A stretch of DNA of 64,000 nt from a virus: positions 82,044-146,043 of the IMG/VR virus record IMGVR_UViG_3300025011_000019, one strand, 5' to 3'. Below are positions 31,698 through 40,165 of the stretch, one piece after another (position 1 is the stretch's first letter; each line of letters starts with the position of its first letter). Below the pieces are notes generated by a model, which saw only the letters and a program-made list of their open reading frames with translations, was not told where the DNA came from and did not search any database. Made by a program: the position numbers and the translations under genes.

Positions 31698-32707
31698 TGT
31701 CATTAACTATTGAAAGAACTTTATTTAACGAAGAATTGAAAAATCGTTTTCTTGATGAGAAATATCCTAATGAAAGCACTAGAGTGACAAATACCTCTAT
31801 CTTAAAAAGTGTTAGTAGATTCGAGCATGAAAAAAACAAAGATTTGAGCAAATTTAGTTACGAGGAAGTAAAAGAATTACTAATTGGAATGAAAAAGAAA
31901 TCTCTTAAATCATTAGGTGTATCTTATACAATTATCATGCAATATCTTGATTGGTGTTTATTTAACAATTACAGTTCAATGAACGTATTGAAATTAGTTG
32001 ATAAAAAAGAAGATTTACCAAAATATATCCATCAAGTAGCTCAGAGAAATTCCTATATCACTAGAGAACAAATGTATGATTATTGTGACGGATTGTATAA
32101 TTATGTCGATAAAGCATTAATGGCATCATTATATGAAAATATCAGAGGCAGAACAATAAAAGGACACACCTATGAAGAATTAAGAAATCTAAAAATGAGT
32201 GATCTAGACCCTGAATCAAATATAGTTATTATAACTAGAGATCCAGATGACAAAATTAAAAATCCTCGACCAAGACCTATAACTGTAGATCCAAGGACTA
32301 TGGAAATATTGCGAATGGCTTGCATTGAAGACACTTATCATAAATCAAATGGAGAAGATACCGGAAGATTTGCTATTATGCCTGTTAAAGATACTCCATA
32401 TATTCTTAGAACACTTGACAGGAAAAGTAGTGACAATGATGAAAAAATTACTGTTGGAAATATAAGTTCGAGATTTAAAAACTTTAGAACTTATACAGGT
32501 ATTAAATTTTTAAATCCAACTCTTATATTTCAATCCGGTATGCTTGACAGATGTTTACAAAAAGAAATAGAACTTGGTGAATTAAAATCTGAAGATTTTA
32601 AGCAATTATTTAAAGACTTAGAATTGGATGAAAGGGGTTGGCAAGGATTAAAAGAAATGTATGAGACTTATAAGCAAACACAAACTAAGTCTACAGTCCC
32701 TAAGTGA
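31697..32707 (+). CDS. MrpR/YopR-like lytic-cycle repressor (recombinase fold)
   Basis: A 336-residue protein with the layout of a tyrosine recombinase: an N-terminal core-binding-like domain (residues about 1-110) and a C-terminal catalytic-like domain with ALMASLYENIRGRT (about residue 140), DPDDKIKNPRPRPITVD and NISSRFKNFRTYTGIKF near 258. The usual H-x-x-R and nucleophilic Tyr context are not clear. The YopR/MrpR family has this fold but acts as the SPbeta master repressor. The pairing with a YopQ-sized gene supports the call. It would keep the prophage dormant, which makes the neighbouring peptide system a likely input. Confidence 0.75.
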   Translation: MSLTIERTLFNEELKNRFLDEKYPNESTRVTNTSILKSVSRFEHEKNKDLSKFSYEEVKELLIGMKKKSLKSLGVSYTIIMQYLDWCLFNNYSSMNVLKLVDKKEDLPKYIHQVAQRNSYITREQMYDYCDGLYNYVDKALMASLYENIRGRTIKGHTYEELRNLKMSDLDPESNIVIITRDPDDKIKNPRPRPITVDPRTMEILRMACIEDTYHKSNGEDTGRFAIMPVKDTPYILRTLDRKSSDNDEKITVGNISSRFKNFRTYTGIKFLNPTLIFQSGMLDRCLQKEIELGELKSEDFKQLFKDLELDERGWQGLKEMYETYKQTQTKSTVPK

Positions 32708-32720
32708 TGGGACTGTAGAC
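32689..32720 (+). terminator. Hairpin at the end of the MrpR-like gene
   Basis: GTCTACAGTCCC and GGGACTGTAGAC form a perfect 12-bp stem with an 8-base loop over the stop codon. No T run follows, so it is a terminator-like or 3'-protective hairpin. Confidence 0.65.
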
Positions 32721-32952
32721 CCAATTATATCAGTCTAAACTTAAAATACATGAGAGTATAAAAATAATTAAATCTAATTTAAAATTATTTTGTCGAAAGA
32801 ATGGTTATATGCATATAATTTTTGTTTTGCAATTGGATGGACAAAGTGGGATAATGTAATTGGGCAAAGGGAGAATATATGTTCCTAAAATATGCTCAGA
32901 AAGGAACAAGCATTTGGTTTCACTAAAAAATATAAAGGGGGCAGTTGAATTA

Positions 32953-33351
32953 ATGACAGAATTAGAAGTATTTGTATTAAAAGATAGTAGAGGAAATTTT
33001 GTAGGAGTTAACTCAATCTCATATGACAAACAAATTAGGAGATATATATATTCTTATTCTGAAACGCTTTCGAATGGATATTATACATATACAGATGAAT
33101 TGGATGCCAAAAATGAATTAAATCTTCTCCAAGAAAAGGGAATAAAAATAAAATTTGGGATTGCATTCCATATTGAAAGAGTTAATATGTTAGAAGTTTC
33201 AAGAAGTGAAGTTAAACTAGGCATTGTTAAAACTTGCCCATTTAAACACATAGTGATCAATGAAATAGAAATAGATCATCCAGTGGTTGATTCCATAGGA
33301 ATTAAAAGTATTTTGATGGATTACAGAGCAATGGTAGAAGTGGGGATTTAA
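32953..33351 (+). CDS. Hypothetical protein, 132 aa
   Basis: Not recognised. The ATG at 32953 (MTELEVFVLK) follows AAAGGGGG and is preferred; a TTG at 32860 would add 31 residues. Beta-rich with a C-terminal acidic helix. A GGGGATT/AATCCCC palindrome covers the stop codon. Confidence 0.58.
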   Translation: MTELEVFVLKDSRGNFVGVNSISYDKQIRRYIYSYSETLSNGYYTYTDELDAKNELNLLQEKGIKIKFGIAFHIERVNMLEVSRSEVKLGIVKTCPFKHIVINEIEIDHPVVDSIGIKSILMDYRAMVEVGI

Positions 33352-33412
33352 TCCCCTTTCTCTTAATCTATAAAACCCAAAATAAAACTTGACAGAAAAG
33401 AGAAGTTACAAA

Positions 33413-33940
33413 ATGAGAAAACTTAGTATTTTACTTAGTGCTTTTATTATCATAAGTAGTATGGGATCAAATCATATTAATAATTACAAAGGAAGTGATG
33501 CTAATGTTTTGAAAGAACTAAGAAAGCAATACATAGTGACTCCTACTAAGAAAGAGATAATTAGCGAAGAAGATAAATCCATATTTAAAGTGACTAGTTA
33601 TGATTTATCTGTCCAATCATGCACCAAATCAAGAGGAGAAAGTGGTTTTGGTATTACAAAAAATGGTACAAACTTAAAAAATAAGTCATGGGAAAATACT
33701 GGTGCTAGATTCATATCAGTTGATACTAGAGTAATTCCATTAAATAAAAAAGTAAAATTGACATTTATAGATCATAAACATAAGAAATATTCAGACAATT
33801 ATACAACAGTAGATACAGGTTCAGGAATAATTGGAAATAGAGTGGATTTGTTTCTGGGAGATTTTCATAGTAGTAACCCGAGTAAAAAATCAATTGATTT
33901 CGGTATTGGATATGCTACAGTAACAATTTTAGAAAATTAG
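33413..33940 (+). CDS. Secreted 3D-domain protein (cell-wall associated)
   Basis: 175 residues. A signal peptide (MRKLSILLSAFIIISSMGSN) is followed by a linker and a 3D (three-Asp) domain at about 65-170, with TSYD, NTGARFISVDTRVIPLN and the signature VDTGSGIIGNRVDLF. 3D domains are found in lytic transglycosylase-type enzymes (MltA/Rpf-like, YocH/YuiC) that act on peptidoglycan. The ATG at 33413 is chosen because the signal peptide begins there. It may alter the lysogen's wall or assist lysis. Confidence 0.78.
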   Translation: MRKLSILLSAFIIISSMGSNHINNYKGSDANVLKELRKQYIVTPTKKEIISEEDKSIFKVTSYDLSVQSCTKSRGESGFGITKNGTNLKNKSWENTGARFISVDTRVIPLNKKVKLTFIDHKHKKYSDNYTTVDTGSGIIGNRVDLFLGDFHSSNPSKKSIDFGIGYATVTILEN

Positions 33941-34001
33941 CATAATCATGTGAACAAATTAGTAAAATATAAAAATAAAATTTAAGGAGATGTTTAATAT
34001 T

Positions 34002-34190
34002 ATGAGAGATTATGTATATGTTCAGTTTGATGGATTCAGAGATAGACTTAGAAAACAAGATGAACTAAAGAAGGAAATGATAAAAAGATTTGGTAAAAAT
34101 AAACCAGATGATTTCAAGTTTAAAATAACTTTTGATAATTCTTTTGTAATAGTAGAACATATAAATGAACGAGAACTTATTAATCGATAG
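34002..34190 (+). CDS. Hypothetical protein, 62 aa
   Basis: Not recognised. ATG after AAGGAGA. Basic with a central KKEMIKRFGKNKPDD stretch. Confidence 0.57.
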   Translation: MRDYVYVQFDGFRDRLRKQDELKKEMIKRFGKNKPDDFKFKITFDNSFVIVEHINERELINR

Positions 34191-34309
34191 TGATACATAA
34201 AAGAAGACATAAAATATTTTCATAAAACTTTCCAATACACCCTTAATTTATAATTCTTATTCGTATAATCTTATAAAGTATAAATTAATTAGAAAAGAGT
34301 GTGGATTTA

Positions 34310-34759
34310 ATGATTATAACAAAAAGTGTAGAGATTACAAGAACAGAGCAAGTCATCGTAGGCGTTATTTGCAACTGTTGCGGTAAACCAGTTGAACAAG
34401 ATAAATTAGATTCAATTCAGCAACTTAATTTTTCATTTGGTTATAATAGCATATTTGATAATAATAATTCATGGAAAGCGCAAATGTGTGAAATATGTTT
34501 AATTAAATTTGTTAAAACATTTAAAATTGTTCCCGAAAATTTTATGATTGATAAATCATTTATATCAAAATACGATAACAACCATGATTTACATCAAGGG
34601 GCATTTGAAGTATGGAAAGAAACAAACGAATGGGATTATGACGAAGAAGATCCGTACAATAATTTTTACGATGAGGATTTTTTAGAGTATGAAGAAATTT
34701 CAGATGCAATAGAAAATAGGAAACCATTACATACTAATATTTTGAGATTAGTAAAGTAG
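34310..34759 (+). CDS. Zinc-binding hypothetical protein, 149 aa
   Basis: CNCCGK (about residue 20) and CEIC (about 61) make a likely zinc site in the first half. The second half is very acidic (DYDEEDPYNNFYDEDFLEYEE). The ATG at 34310 follows AAAGAG; a GTG three codons upstream overlaps it. Confidence 0.6.
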   Translation: MIITKSVEITRTEQVIVGVICNCCGKPVEQDKLDSIQQLNFSFGYNSIFDNNNSWKAQMCEICLIKFVKTFKIVPENFMIDKSFISKYDNNHDLHQGAFEVWKETNEWDYDEEDPYNNFYDEDFLEYEEISDAIENRKPLHTNILRLVK

Positions 34760-34814
34760 TCATAATGTAGAGCATAATGTTAATTTTAATAAAAAAAACA
34801 AAGGAGAGAAAATA

Positions 34815-35117
34815 ATGAAAGTAAAAATTATCGCAAATGCTCCATCTAGTAGTACTGCCTCAGATATTAGTAAATATATTGGTAAGGTTTATACAGTCGA
34901 AGATGATAGAGTATATGATGATGGTTCTATTGGAGTATGTTTTAATGATGAAAATGGATCAGTAAAAGTTTATAAGGGAGAATATCAAATTATCGAAGAT
35001 ATTGATAAAGAATTGCTTAAATTTGTTAGTGAAAATTGTCCAGAAGATGTTTATTATCAAGATATATTGGATTTTATTTTAGAACATAGGATAATATTGG
35101 TTGATTTGTTACAGTGA
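34815..35117 (+). CDS. Hypothetical protein, 100 aa
   Basis: Not recognised. The N-terminal 60 residues look like a small beta barrel (GKVYTVEDDRVYDDGSIGV) and the C-terminal 40 are helical. AAAGGAGAG site. Confidence 0.6.
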   Translation: MKVKIIANAPSSSTASDISKYIGKVYTVEDDRVYDDGSIGVCFNDENGSVKVYKGEYQIIEDIDKELLKFVSENCPEDVYYQDILDFILEHRIILVDLLQ

Positions 35118-35151
35118 ATTGGATATCTAACTGAAAGGGAGAGAAGATAAA

Positions 35152-35760
35152 ATGTATAAAAATAAATGTGATAATTGTGTTAAAAGTAATATCTGCGTAG
35201 TAAATGCTAAAGTCGTAGAAGTAAAACAAGAATTACACTCTCAAGCATATAAATTACAATACTCTTTATTAGATGATATGCATTATATTAACAAAGCAGA
35301 TGTGTACTTTTATGAAGAAACTAAATTTGGTGTCAGAGAATGTAAACATTATCTAGAGAAGAATCCACAATATCTTGATGAGAAAAATAAGAAGGCAGTA
35401 GATCAAGCAGAAATAGAAAAAGAAATTGCTACAGCATTCTTTAATGCACTCAAATTATATCCTACTAATGATGGGTTGAATTTTAATATGAGTGTTGAAA
35501 GTGAAGAAGGAGATGATGGCACAGAGAAACTAAATAAAATCTGTGAATTTTTAATACCAGTTTTAGGATATGCAAAAGCAGAAATTAGGACTTATGAATA
35601 TGGTAGAAAGATTTCAGATATTAATCTTACTTTGAAAAAGAATAATTTTGGAGTCTCTATTAATTATCGTTGTTATGGAACCGAATATGGTAAAGGAATT
35701 TTAATTGTTAAACAATATTCCAATTCCATATCAAATGATTTTGATAATTATAAAAATTAG
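35152..35760 (+). CDS. Hypothetical protein with N-terminal Cys knuckle, 202 aa
   Basis: CDNCVKSNIC at residues 5-14 suggests a metal knuckle, followed by helical and beta regions without a recognised domain. GAAAGGGAGAG site. Confidence 0.6.
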   Translation: MYKNKCDNCVKSNICVVNAKVVEVKQELHSQAYKLQYSLLDDMHYINKADVYFYEETKFGVRECKHYLEKNPQYLDEKNKKAVDQAEIEKEIATAFFNALKLYPTNDGLNFNMSVESEEGDDGTEKLNKICEFLIPVLGYAKAEIRTYEYGRKISDINLTLKKNNFGVSINYRCYGTEYGKGILIVKQYSNSISNDFDNYKN

Positions 35761-35778
35761 AAAGAAGGAGTGAAATAA

Positions 35779-36222
35779 ATGTTAATCAATCAAATTAAAT
35801 CAGATGCTCTTATCGCACGCAAGGCTCGTAAAATTGATACTGCAACATTATTAACAACCCTATATTCTGAAGCCTCTATGATAGGTAAAAACCTTGGAAA
35901 TAGACAATCTACAGATGCAGAAGTGTTGCAAGTCATTGAGAAATTTATTAAAAATGCAAATGAGATTCAAACAATTCTTTTGAAAAATAATAAGAATACA
36001 AGTAATATTGTTTCTGAGATTTTAGTTTTAAGTAAGTATTTGCCTCAGAAAATGAGTAGAGAGGAGTTAGAAAATGTTGTTAGAGATATTATTGAAGCAT
36101 TGAAAGATATTAATTCAGAAGTGCAAATGGGCAAAGTTATGTCTGTACTGAAGAACTCCTATGGTGGGACTTATGACGGTAAAATTGCTAGTGAAATTGT
36201 AAAGAAGGAGTTGGCAAATTAA
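35779..36222 (+). CDS. YqeY/GatB-domain protein
   Basis: A 147-residue all-helical protein. KSDALIARKARKIDTATLLTTL at the N-terminus, ILVLSKYLPQKMSREELENVV (about 82) and GKVMSVLKNSYGGTYDGKIASEIVKKEL at the end match the YqeY/GatB C-terminal domain, which binds the elbow of tRNA in amidotransferases. As a single-domain phage copy it may bind tRNA. The next gene starts 2 bases after its stop. Confidence 0.78.
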   Translation: MLINQIKSDALIARKARKIDTATLLTTLYSEASMIGKNLGNRQSTDAEVLQVIEKFIKNANEIQTILLKNNKNTSNIVSEILVLSKYLPQKMSREELENVVRDIIEALKDINSEVQMGKVMSVLKNSYGGTYDGKIASEIVKKELAN

Positions 36223-36224
36223 TT

Positions 36225-36578
36225 ATGATATTAAGCAATGAGGAATTAATCAAATTAAAGGTTTTGATTCTTGGTCAATTAGACGAAGAATATAATGATA
36301 ATTGTATGGAATGTACTCCAAAAAATCCTTGCTGTAATTTAATTAGTGCATGTAATAAATATGGTTCATTTAATTTTGTAGATGGAGCAATGGAAATGGT
36401 TAGAGATTTGTTTGATACTATTGAGAGTTTAAAAGATGATTTATTTAATGCGAGAATTATTGATAATTGCATAAACTGTAAAAACAGTGATAGGAAATTA
36501 AAAAGATGCCGTTTAGAAGGGGATGAGGAATTGGAATGTCTTTCAGATAATTATAGTTGGCATATTAGAAGAAAGTAA
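36225..36578 (+). CDS. Cysteine-rich hypothetical protein, 117 aa
   Basis: Two Cys clusters (CMECTPKNPCC about residue 26 and CINCKNSDRKLKRC about 84) suggest two metal sites. The middle is helical. It is tightly coupled to the preceding gene. Confidence 0.6.
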   Translation: MILSNEELIKLKVLILGQLDEEYNDNCMECTPKNPCCNLISACNKYGSFNFVDGAMEMVRDLFDTIESLKDDLFNARIIDNCINCKNSDRKLKRCRLEGDEELECLSDNYSWHIRRK

Positions 36579-36613
36579 TTGGAACAAAGTTATTAAAATG
36601 ACTATTTGAAAGG

Positions 36614-36967
36614 ATGAAAAATATGTATAAGAAATTATTAAATAAAGGATTTAAACCTTATTATTATACCAATGCTGATTTCCTAACCTCTACATCGTGC
36701 AAAAGTAGATTATTTTACACTTTAAAAGTTAATAACGAAGATTTAATAAATTCTATATTAAATGTATTAAATAAATATAATGATTATTTCAATATTTTAT
36801 TAGAACCAGATTTAGTGACTTGGATTGAAATTGATGAATTTTTAGAATCATTTTGGTGGTATTTTTATAATACAGATAAAGATAATATTGAAATTACTTC
36901 GGAAGAAATGGGGAGAATATTAGAAATATTACCTAGTAAGTTTATCTTTGAACATAAAGATTGGTAG
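36614..36967 (+). CDS. Hypothetical protein, 117 aa
   Basis: Not recognised. Aromatic-rich (KPYYYTNADF, FWWYFYN). GAAAGGATG site before the start; an ATG at 36623 is an alternative. Confidence 0.58.
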   Translation: MKNMYKKLLNKGFKPYYYTNADFLTSTSCKSRLFYTLKVNNEDLINSILNVLNKYNDYFNILLEPDLVTWIEIDEFLESFWWYFYNTDKDNIEITSEEMGRILEILPSKFIFEHKDW

Positions 36968-37011
36968 ATAAAATCTATGGTTTATTCTAATGGGAATAAG
37001 GGAGTAATTAT

Positions 37012-37230
37012 ATGATATTAGAGGGGATTGCCATTGGGTTATGTATTGGTATTGGAGGAATGTTTTTATCATCTAAATTTTATCAAGATATTTTAATATT
37101 AAAAGCAGAAAGTAAAAATAGAACGCCTGAAAAATTAGGTAAAAAATTCTATTATATTGTCCCAGAAGAAGAATATTTAGATATGGAAATTGCTTGGTTA
37201 ACTAAAGAAAATGAAATTATCAAAATTTAA
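37012..37230 (+). CDS. Membrane-anchored small protein, 72 aa
   Basis: One N-terminal membrane span (EGIAIGLCIGIGGMFL) followed by a soluble charged tail. GGGAG site. Function unknown. Confidence 0.6.
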   Translation: MILEGIAIGLCIGIGGMFLSSKFYQDILILKAESKNRTPEKLGKKFYYIVPEEEYLDMEIAWLTKENEIIKI

Positions 37231-37247
37231 GAAAGAAGGAAAATAAA

Positions 37248-37511
37248 ATGTTAGAACAAGTCATTAAAGATGAAATTGAAACTGTAATTCAAGAAAAAGG
37301 ACTAACTCAAATCATAAAAGACATTGTTCGCAGTAAAATGTCTAATGAAAATATTCAACAAATAATTGAAATGGAAATTGACAAACTATTACCTGAAGCA
37401 ATATCAGAAAGTGTAAGCTATCAACTTTTAGACAATGGAGCAGTTCATGAAATGGTTTATGAAAAATTAAAAGATATGGTTAAGGATAAGATTTCTGATT
37501 GGAAATTATAG
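37248..37511 (+). CDS. Hypothetical helical protein, 87 aa
   Basis: Not recognised. Almost wholly helical and acidic, with a heptad-like pattern (IKDEIETVIQEKGLTQIIKD) suggesting coiled-coil assembly. AGAAGGA site. Confidence 0.58.
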   Translation: MLEQVIKDEIETVIQEKGLTQIIKDIVRSKMSNENIQQIIEMEIDKLLPEAISESVSYQLLDNGAVHEMVYEKLKDMVKDKISDWKL

Positions 37512-37527
37512 AAAGGGGAGAAAATAA

Positions 37528-37869
37528 ATGATATCACTATATCTTGACGATTTGCGCGATTGCCCAGATGGGTTTATATTAGTAAAAACAGTAAGTCAAT
37601 TAATTTATAAACTTGACGAATTAAAAGAATTAGATCAAGAGGTGAACATTATTAGTTTGGATCACGATTTAGGCGAAAATGAGCCAACTGGATATGATTT
37701 TGTAAAATATCTTATTGAATTAGGACAATATAATCCAAATATTTATCCTAAACAAATATTTCTTCATACAGCAGATGGAGTAGGAAGAGACAATATGTTT
37801 AAATTGCTTGAAAGATATAAGCCTGATTGGGTTAAGTTACATCGTGGGCCTATGCCTAACAATGATTAA
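37528..37869 (+). CDS. Cyclic-phosphate-processing receiver-domain protein (cPPR)
   Basis: A 113-residue receiver-fold protein of the cPPR family. LYLDDLRDCPDGF at the N-terminus carries the acidic pocket, ISLDHDLGENEPTGYDF (about residue 45) replaces the phospho-Asp strand, and LHTADGVGRDNM (about 83) replaces the HS-AN-xVG-x-NM signature. The family has been linked by comparative genomics to RNA repair and cyclic phosphate ends. The RNA ligase at 1686 makes such a role attractive, though they are far apart. Confidence 0.76.
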   Translation: MISLYLDDLRDCPDGFILVKTVSQLIYKLDELKELDQEVNIISLDHDLGENEPTGYDFVKYLIELGQYNPNIYPKQIFLHTADGVGRDNMFKLLERYKPDWVKLHRGPMPNND

Positions 37870-37904
37870 TTAAATCATAAAATAAAATCTAGGAAGTGAG
37901 TTGA

Positions 37905-38561
37905 ATGAAAAAACCAACAATTATTGCTTTAACAATATTAGGAACTTTATTTGCTACAAATATTTATATGAAATATCACAATCTATCTATACCAAAACCT
38001 ATACCAGTTGAACAAGTGCAACTAAGAGATTATCAAAAAGATATTGAAAGAACAGCAGAATTAAAGAAGATGCAAGACCCAACTCTAATCCAAAATGAAT
38101 TAAGAAAAGTAGGTGAAATTACATCATTAAAAGGTAAATACAATTATTTTAGCAAAATAACTAATAAAGATAAATTCTTTGATAAGTTCACTTTAAGAGA
38201 AATCACTCTTGACTTCGAATATAATTTTGGAATTGGAATCAACAGTCTTGAATACATAAAAGTTCTGAAAATCGAAGATGGGAAAGTATACATAAGCATC
38301 CCAAAGAATCGAGTCCAATTATTATATATTGAACAAAACACTCAAAACTCTAAAATTACAGATGGAAATACAATGTTTCTATTCGATCAATTTAGTCCAT
38401 CTGACACTCAAATATTATCTATGCAAGCACAGCAAAATGTTGTTAATACAATTGGTAAAGATAGGAAATTGTTTGATGATGCTATGATTAATTTGCAAGA
38501 AGATATTGAGGGATTGGTCTTAGGTTTGGGGCATGAGCAGGTTGTGTTTAATATAATTTAA
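37905..38561 (+). CDS. Membrane-anchored hypothetical protein, 218 aa
   Basis: An N-terminal anchor (IIALTILGTLFATNIYM, residues 5-21) is followed by a soluble extracytoplasmic-looking domain without recognised motifs. GGAAGTGAG site. It could be secreted if the anchor is cleaved, but no cleavage site is obvious. Confidence 0.62.
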   Translation: MKKPTIIALTILGTLFATNIYMKYHNLSIPKPIPVEQVQLRDYQKDIERTAELKKMQDPTLIQNELRKVGEITSLKGKYNYFSKITNKDKFFDKFTLREITLDFEYNFGIGINSLEYIKVLKIEDGKVYISIPKNRVQLLYIEQNTQNSKITDGNTMFLFDQFSPSDTQILSMQAQQNVVNTIGKDRKLFDDAMINLQEDIEGLVLGLGHEQVVFNII

Positions 38562-38581
38562 GAGAAAGAGGGATAATATTA

Positions 38582-38764
38582 ATGGAAATAAAATGGAAAT
38601 TATTATTATTTAAACTAAGTATACAAAGTAAATTATTTAAAGCATTATCAATACTTATTAAATTATTCGGATATGTGGTTGTTGGATTAATATACACAAT
38701 AATTTTCGGAGGAATATTAGCATTATTTGCTATACCAATTGTATTATTGTTTAAATTAATTTAA
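38582..38764 (+). CDS. Small membrane protein, 60 aa
   Basis: Hydrophobic C-terminal two-thirds with one long or two short spans (VVVGLIYTIIFGGILALFAI). Follows the membrane-anchored gene closely and ends before a hairpin. Confidence 0.58.
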   Translation: MEIKWKLLLFKLSIQSKLFKALSILIKLFGYVVVGLIYTIIFGGILALFAIPIVLLFKLI

Positions 38765-38781
38765 ATCTGTGGAATAAAAAG

Positions 38782-38801
38782 ACCCTGCCAGAAGGCAAGG
38801 T
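38782..38801 (+). terminator. Terminator-like hairpin
   Basis: ACCCTGCC-AGAA-GGCAAGGT forms an 8-bp stem with one G-T pair and a four-base loop. Followed by TTGAT and no T run. Confidence 0.5.
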
Positions 38802-38887
38802 TTGATGTAGGACGAGAACGTTTTAGTTGACGATAGTAATATATCCATAATGTAAATTATTATACAAGAAGAAAGAAGGAAAATTAA

Positions 38888-39121
38888 ATAAAAAACAGAG
38901 ATATTGTAATTTTATTAGGATTGACAGAAGTTGCTTATCAATGCATAGACCATGGAACAATGTCAGAGGATGATTTTAGAAGTTTCTTTGATGGTTGTGA
39001 TCTTGACAAAATGGAATTGCAACTTGAAAAATTAGAAGAAAATGTGGCATTAGAAGAATTGAAAATTATGCTTAAAGAATATGGAGATATGATAAGAGAG
39101 GAGCAGAAACAATATGAGTAG
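38888..39121 (+). CDS. Hypothetical protein with ATA start, 77 aa
   Basis: After AGAAGGAAAAT the only codon at normal distance is ATA, giving (M)KNRDIVILLGLTEVAYQ. The TTG at 38921 is in frame but has no ribosome binding site. A lost ATG is likely. Helical, acidic. Overlaps the next gene's start. Confidence 0.5.
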   Translation: MKNRDIVILLGLTEVAYQCIDHGTMSEDDFRSFFDGCDLDKMELQLEKLEENVALEELKIMLKEYGDMIREEQKQYE

Positions 39122-39278
39122 ATTAATTTACACATTTCAACTTAATGAACATCAGCAAGATATTCTATGGAGTGATATCTGCCCATTTTGTTCAGCAAAA
39201 ATAATAGAAGTTGAGAAGACAGTTGATTTTGCATGTTGGTTTTGTAAATTTTGCGATACTTATTTCAGAATGGAATAA
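39114..39278 (+). CDS. Zinc-ribbon protein, 54 aa
   Basis: CPFC (about residue 23) and CKFC (about 44) form a typical zinc ribbon. The ATG overlaps the preceding stop (ATGAGTAG), with GAGGAG as ribosome binding site. Confidence 0.62.
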   Translation: MSRLIYTFQLNEHQQDILWSDICPFCSAKIIEVEKTVDFACWFCKFCDTYFRME

Positions 39279-39302
39279 TAAATATAATGGAGTGAAAAAA
39301 TA

Positions 39303-39521
39303 ATGAAATGTATAAAAGAAAACTGCGGTTTATCATATTTTTCAAATAATTGTGGATTCTGTAACATACTCGACGCTTTTGTTTTTGCAGTAGATAGCAA
39401 TGAATTAAAATGCTCTTTACCAGATAAGATTTCACAAATGGAAAAAGAATTAAATCATTATAAATGTGCTTTAGACAAAGTGATTGTTTATCATGCTAAG
39501 AATGATGGAAAGGAAAATTAA
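39303..39521 (+). CDS. Cysteine-containing protein, 72 aa (related to next gene)
   Basis: The start MKCIKENCGLSYF resembles the next protein's MKCIGETCGSYN, and both have a helical C-terminal half, so the two may be tandem paralogues. Function unknown. Confidence 0.58.
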   Translation: MKCIKENCGLSYFSNNCGFCNILDAFVFAVDSNELKCSLPDKISQMEKELNHYKCALDKVIVYHAKNDGKEN

Positions 39522-39526
39522 TAATA

Positions 39527-39751
39527 ATGAAATGTATAGGTGAAACTTGTGGTAGTTACAATACGGACTATTTCTATCCAATTTGCTTAGAAACTACATA
39601 CAGAATTGATGTAAGTTCTGAGTGTAATCTGCTTGAGAATATTAAAAAATCTAGAGATGATTTAATTAGAAAATGTAAGTTATTTGAAGAAGTTTTTGAA
39701 AACAATGTTGAGGATTGGAGCGAATTAATTGATAAAATTAAATCCTTATAA
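39527..39751 (+). CDS. Cysteine-containing protein, 74 aa (related to previous gene)
   Basis: Begins MKCIGETCGSYN. Helical charged C-terminus. Its 3' end overlaps a further short frame beginning at 39729. Confidence 0.56.
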   Translation: MKCIGETCGSYNTDYFYPICLETTYRIDVSSECNLLENIKKSRDDLIRKCKLFEEVFENNVEDWSELIDKIKSL

Positions 39752-39899
39752 TTGGCAAGATGCTGAATTATGGTTTGAAGATGAGGGAGAGGTATTTAAA
39801 TTTATGAAGAATAATGAAGATATGATTACTCAATATTCTTTGGAAAATGGAATGACGATTAGAGATGGTATTAAGTATTTGTTTAAAGTGAGAGATTAA
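39729..39899 (+). CDS. Hypothetical protein, 56 aa
   Basis: TTG start overlapping the end of the previous gene, with TTGGAGCG before it. The product (MIKLNPYNWQ, acidic middle, MTIRDGIKYLF end) has protein-like composition through to the stop. Not recognised. Confidence 0.5.
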   Translation: MIKLNPYNWQDAELWFEDEGEVFKFMKNNEDMITQYSLENGMTIRDGIKYLFKVRD

Positions 39900-39946
39900 T
39901 GATCAATTAAATAATGTATTGTATGGGAAAGGAATGAAGTATTAAT

Positions 39947-40165
39947 ATGATTAAACCATTAATTGAATTGATTACTTGTAAATCTGGTGACTGGGAAGTA
40001 TTGCAGGTAAATCTAGGTGAAGATTTTATACGAGAAGGGCATAGAATTTCTAATGAAGATTGGATTAGATTATTAAAAGAGTTAGGGTATCCAGTTAGTA
40101 AGAAGTGTTTATCAGATGAAAATATGGGATATGGTGATTATAACGTGGAAGGGATTGATAATTAA
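39947..40165 (+). CDS. Hypothetical protein, 72 aa
   Basis: Not recognised. GAAAGGAATG site. Stop is directly followed by the next ATG. Confidence 0.57.
   Translation: MIKPLIELITCKSGDWEVLQVNLGEDFIREGHRISNEDWIRLLKELGYPVSKKCLSDENMGYGDYNVEGIDN

Noticed and set aside
31697-32707. Active integrase
   Set aside because: The recombinase layout is visible but I do not see a convincing H-x-x-R plus nucleophilic Tyr near the C-terminus, and the adjoining YopQ-like gene points to the MrpR repressor type.
32879-32926. 15-codon leader frame (MFLKYAQKGTSIWFH)
   Set aside because: It has AAAGGGAG before it but nothing else to support it; it may just be the leader region of the 32953 gene.
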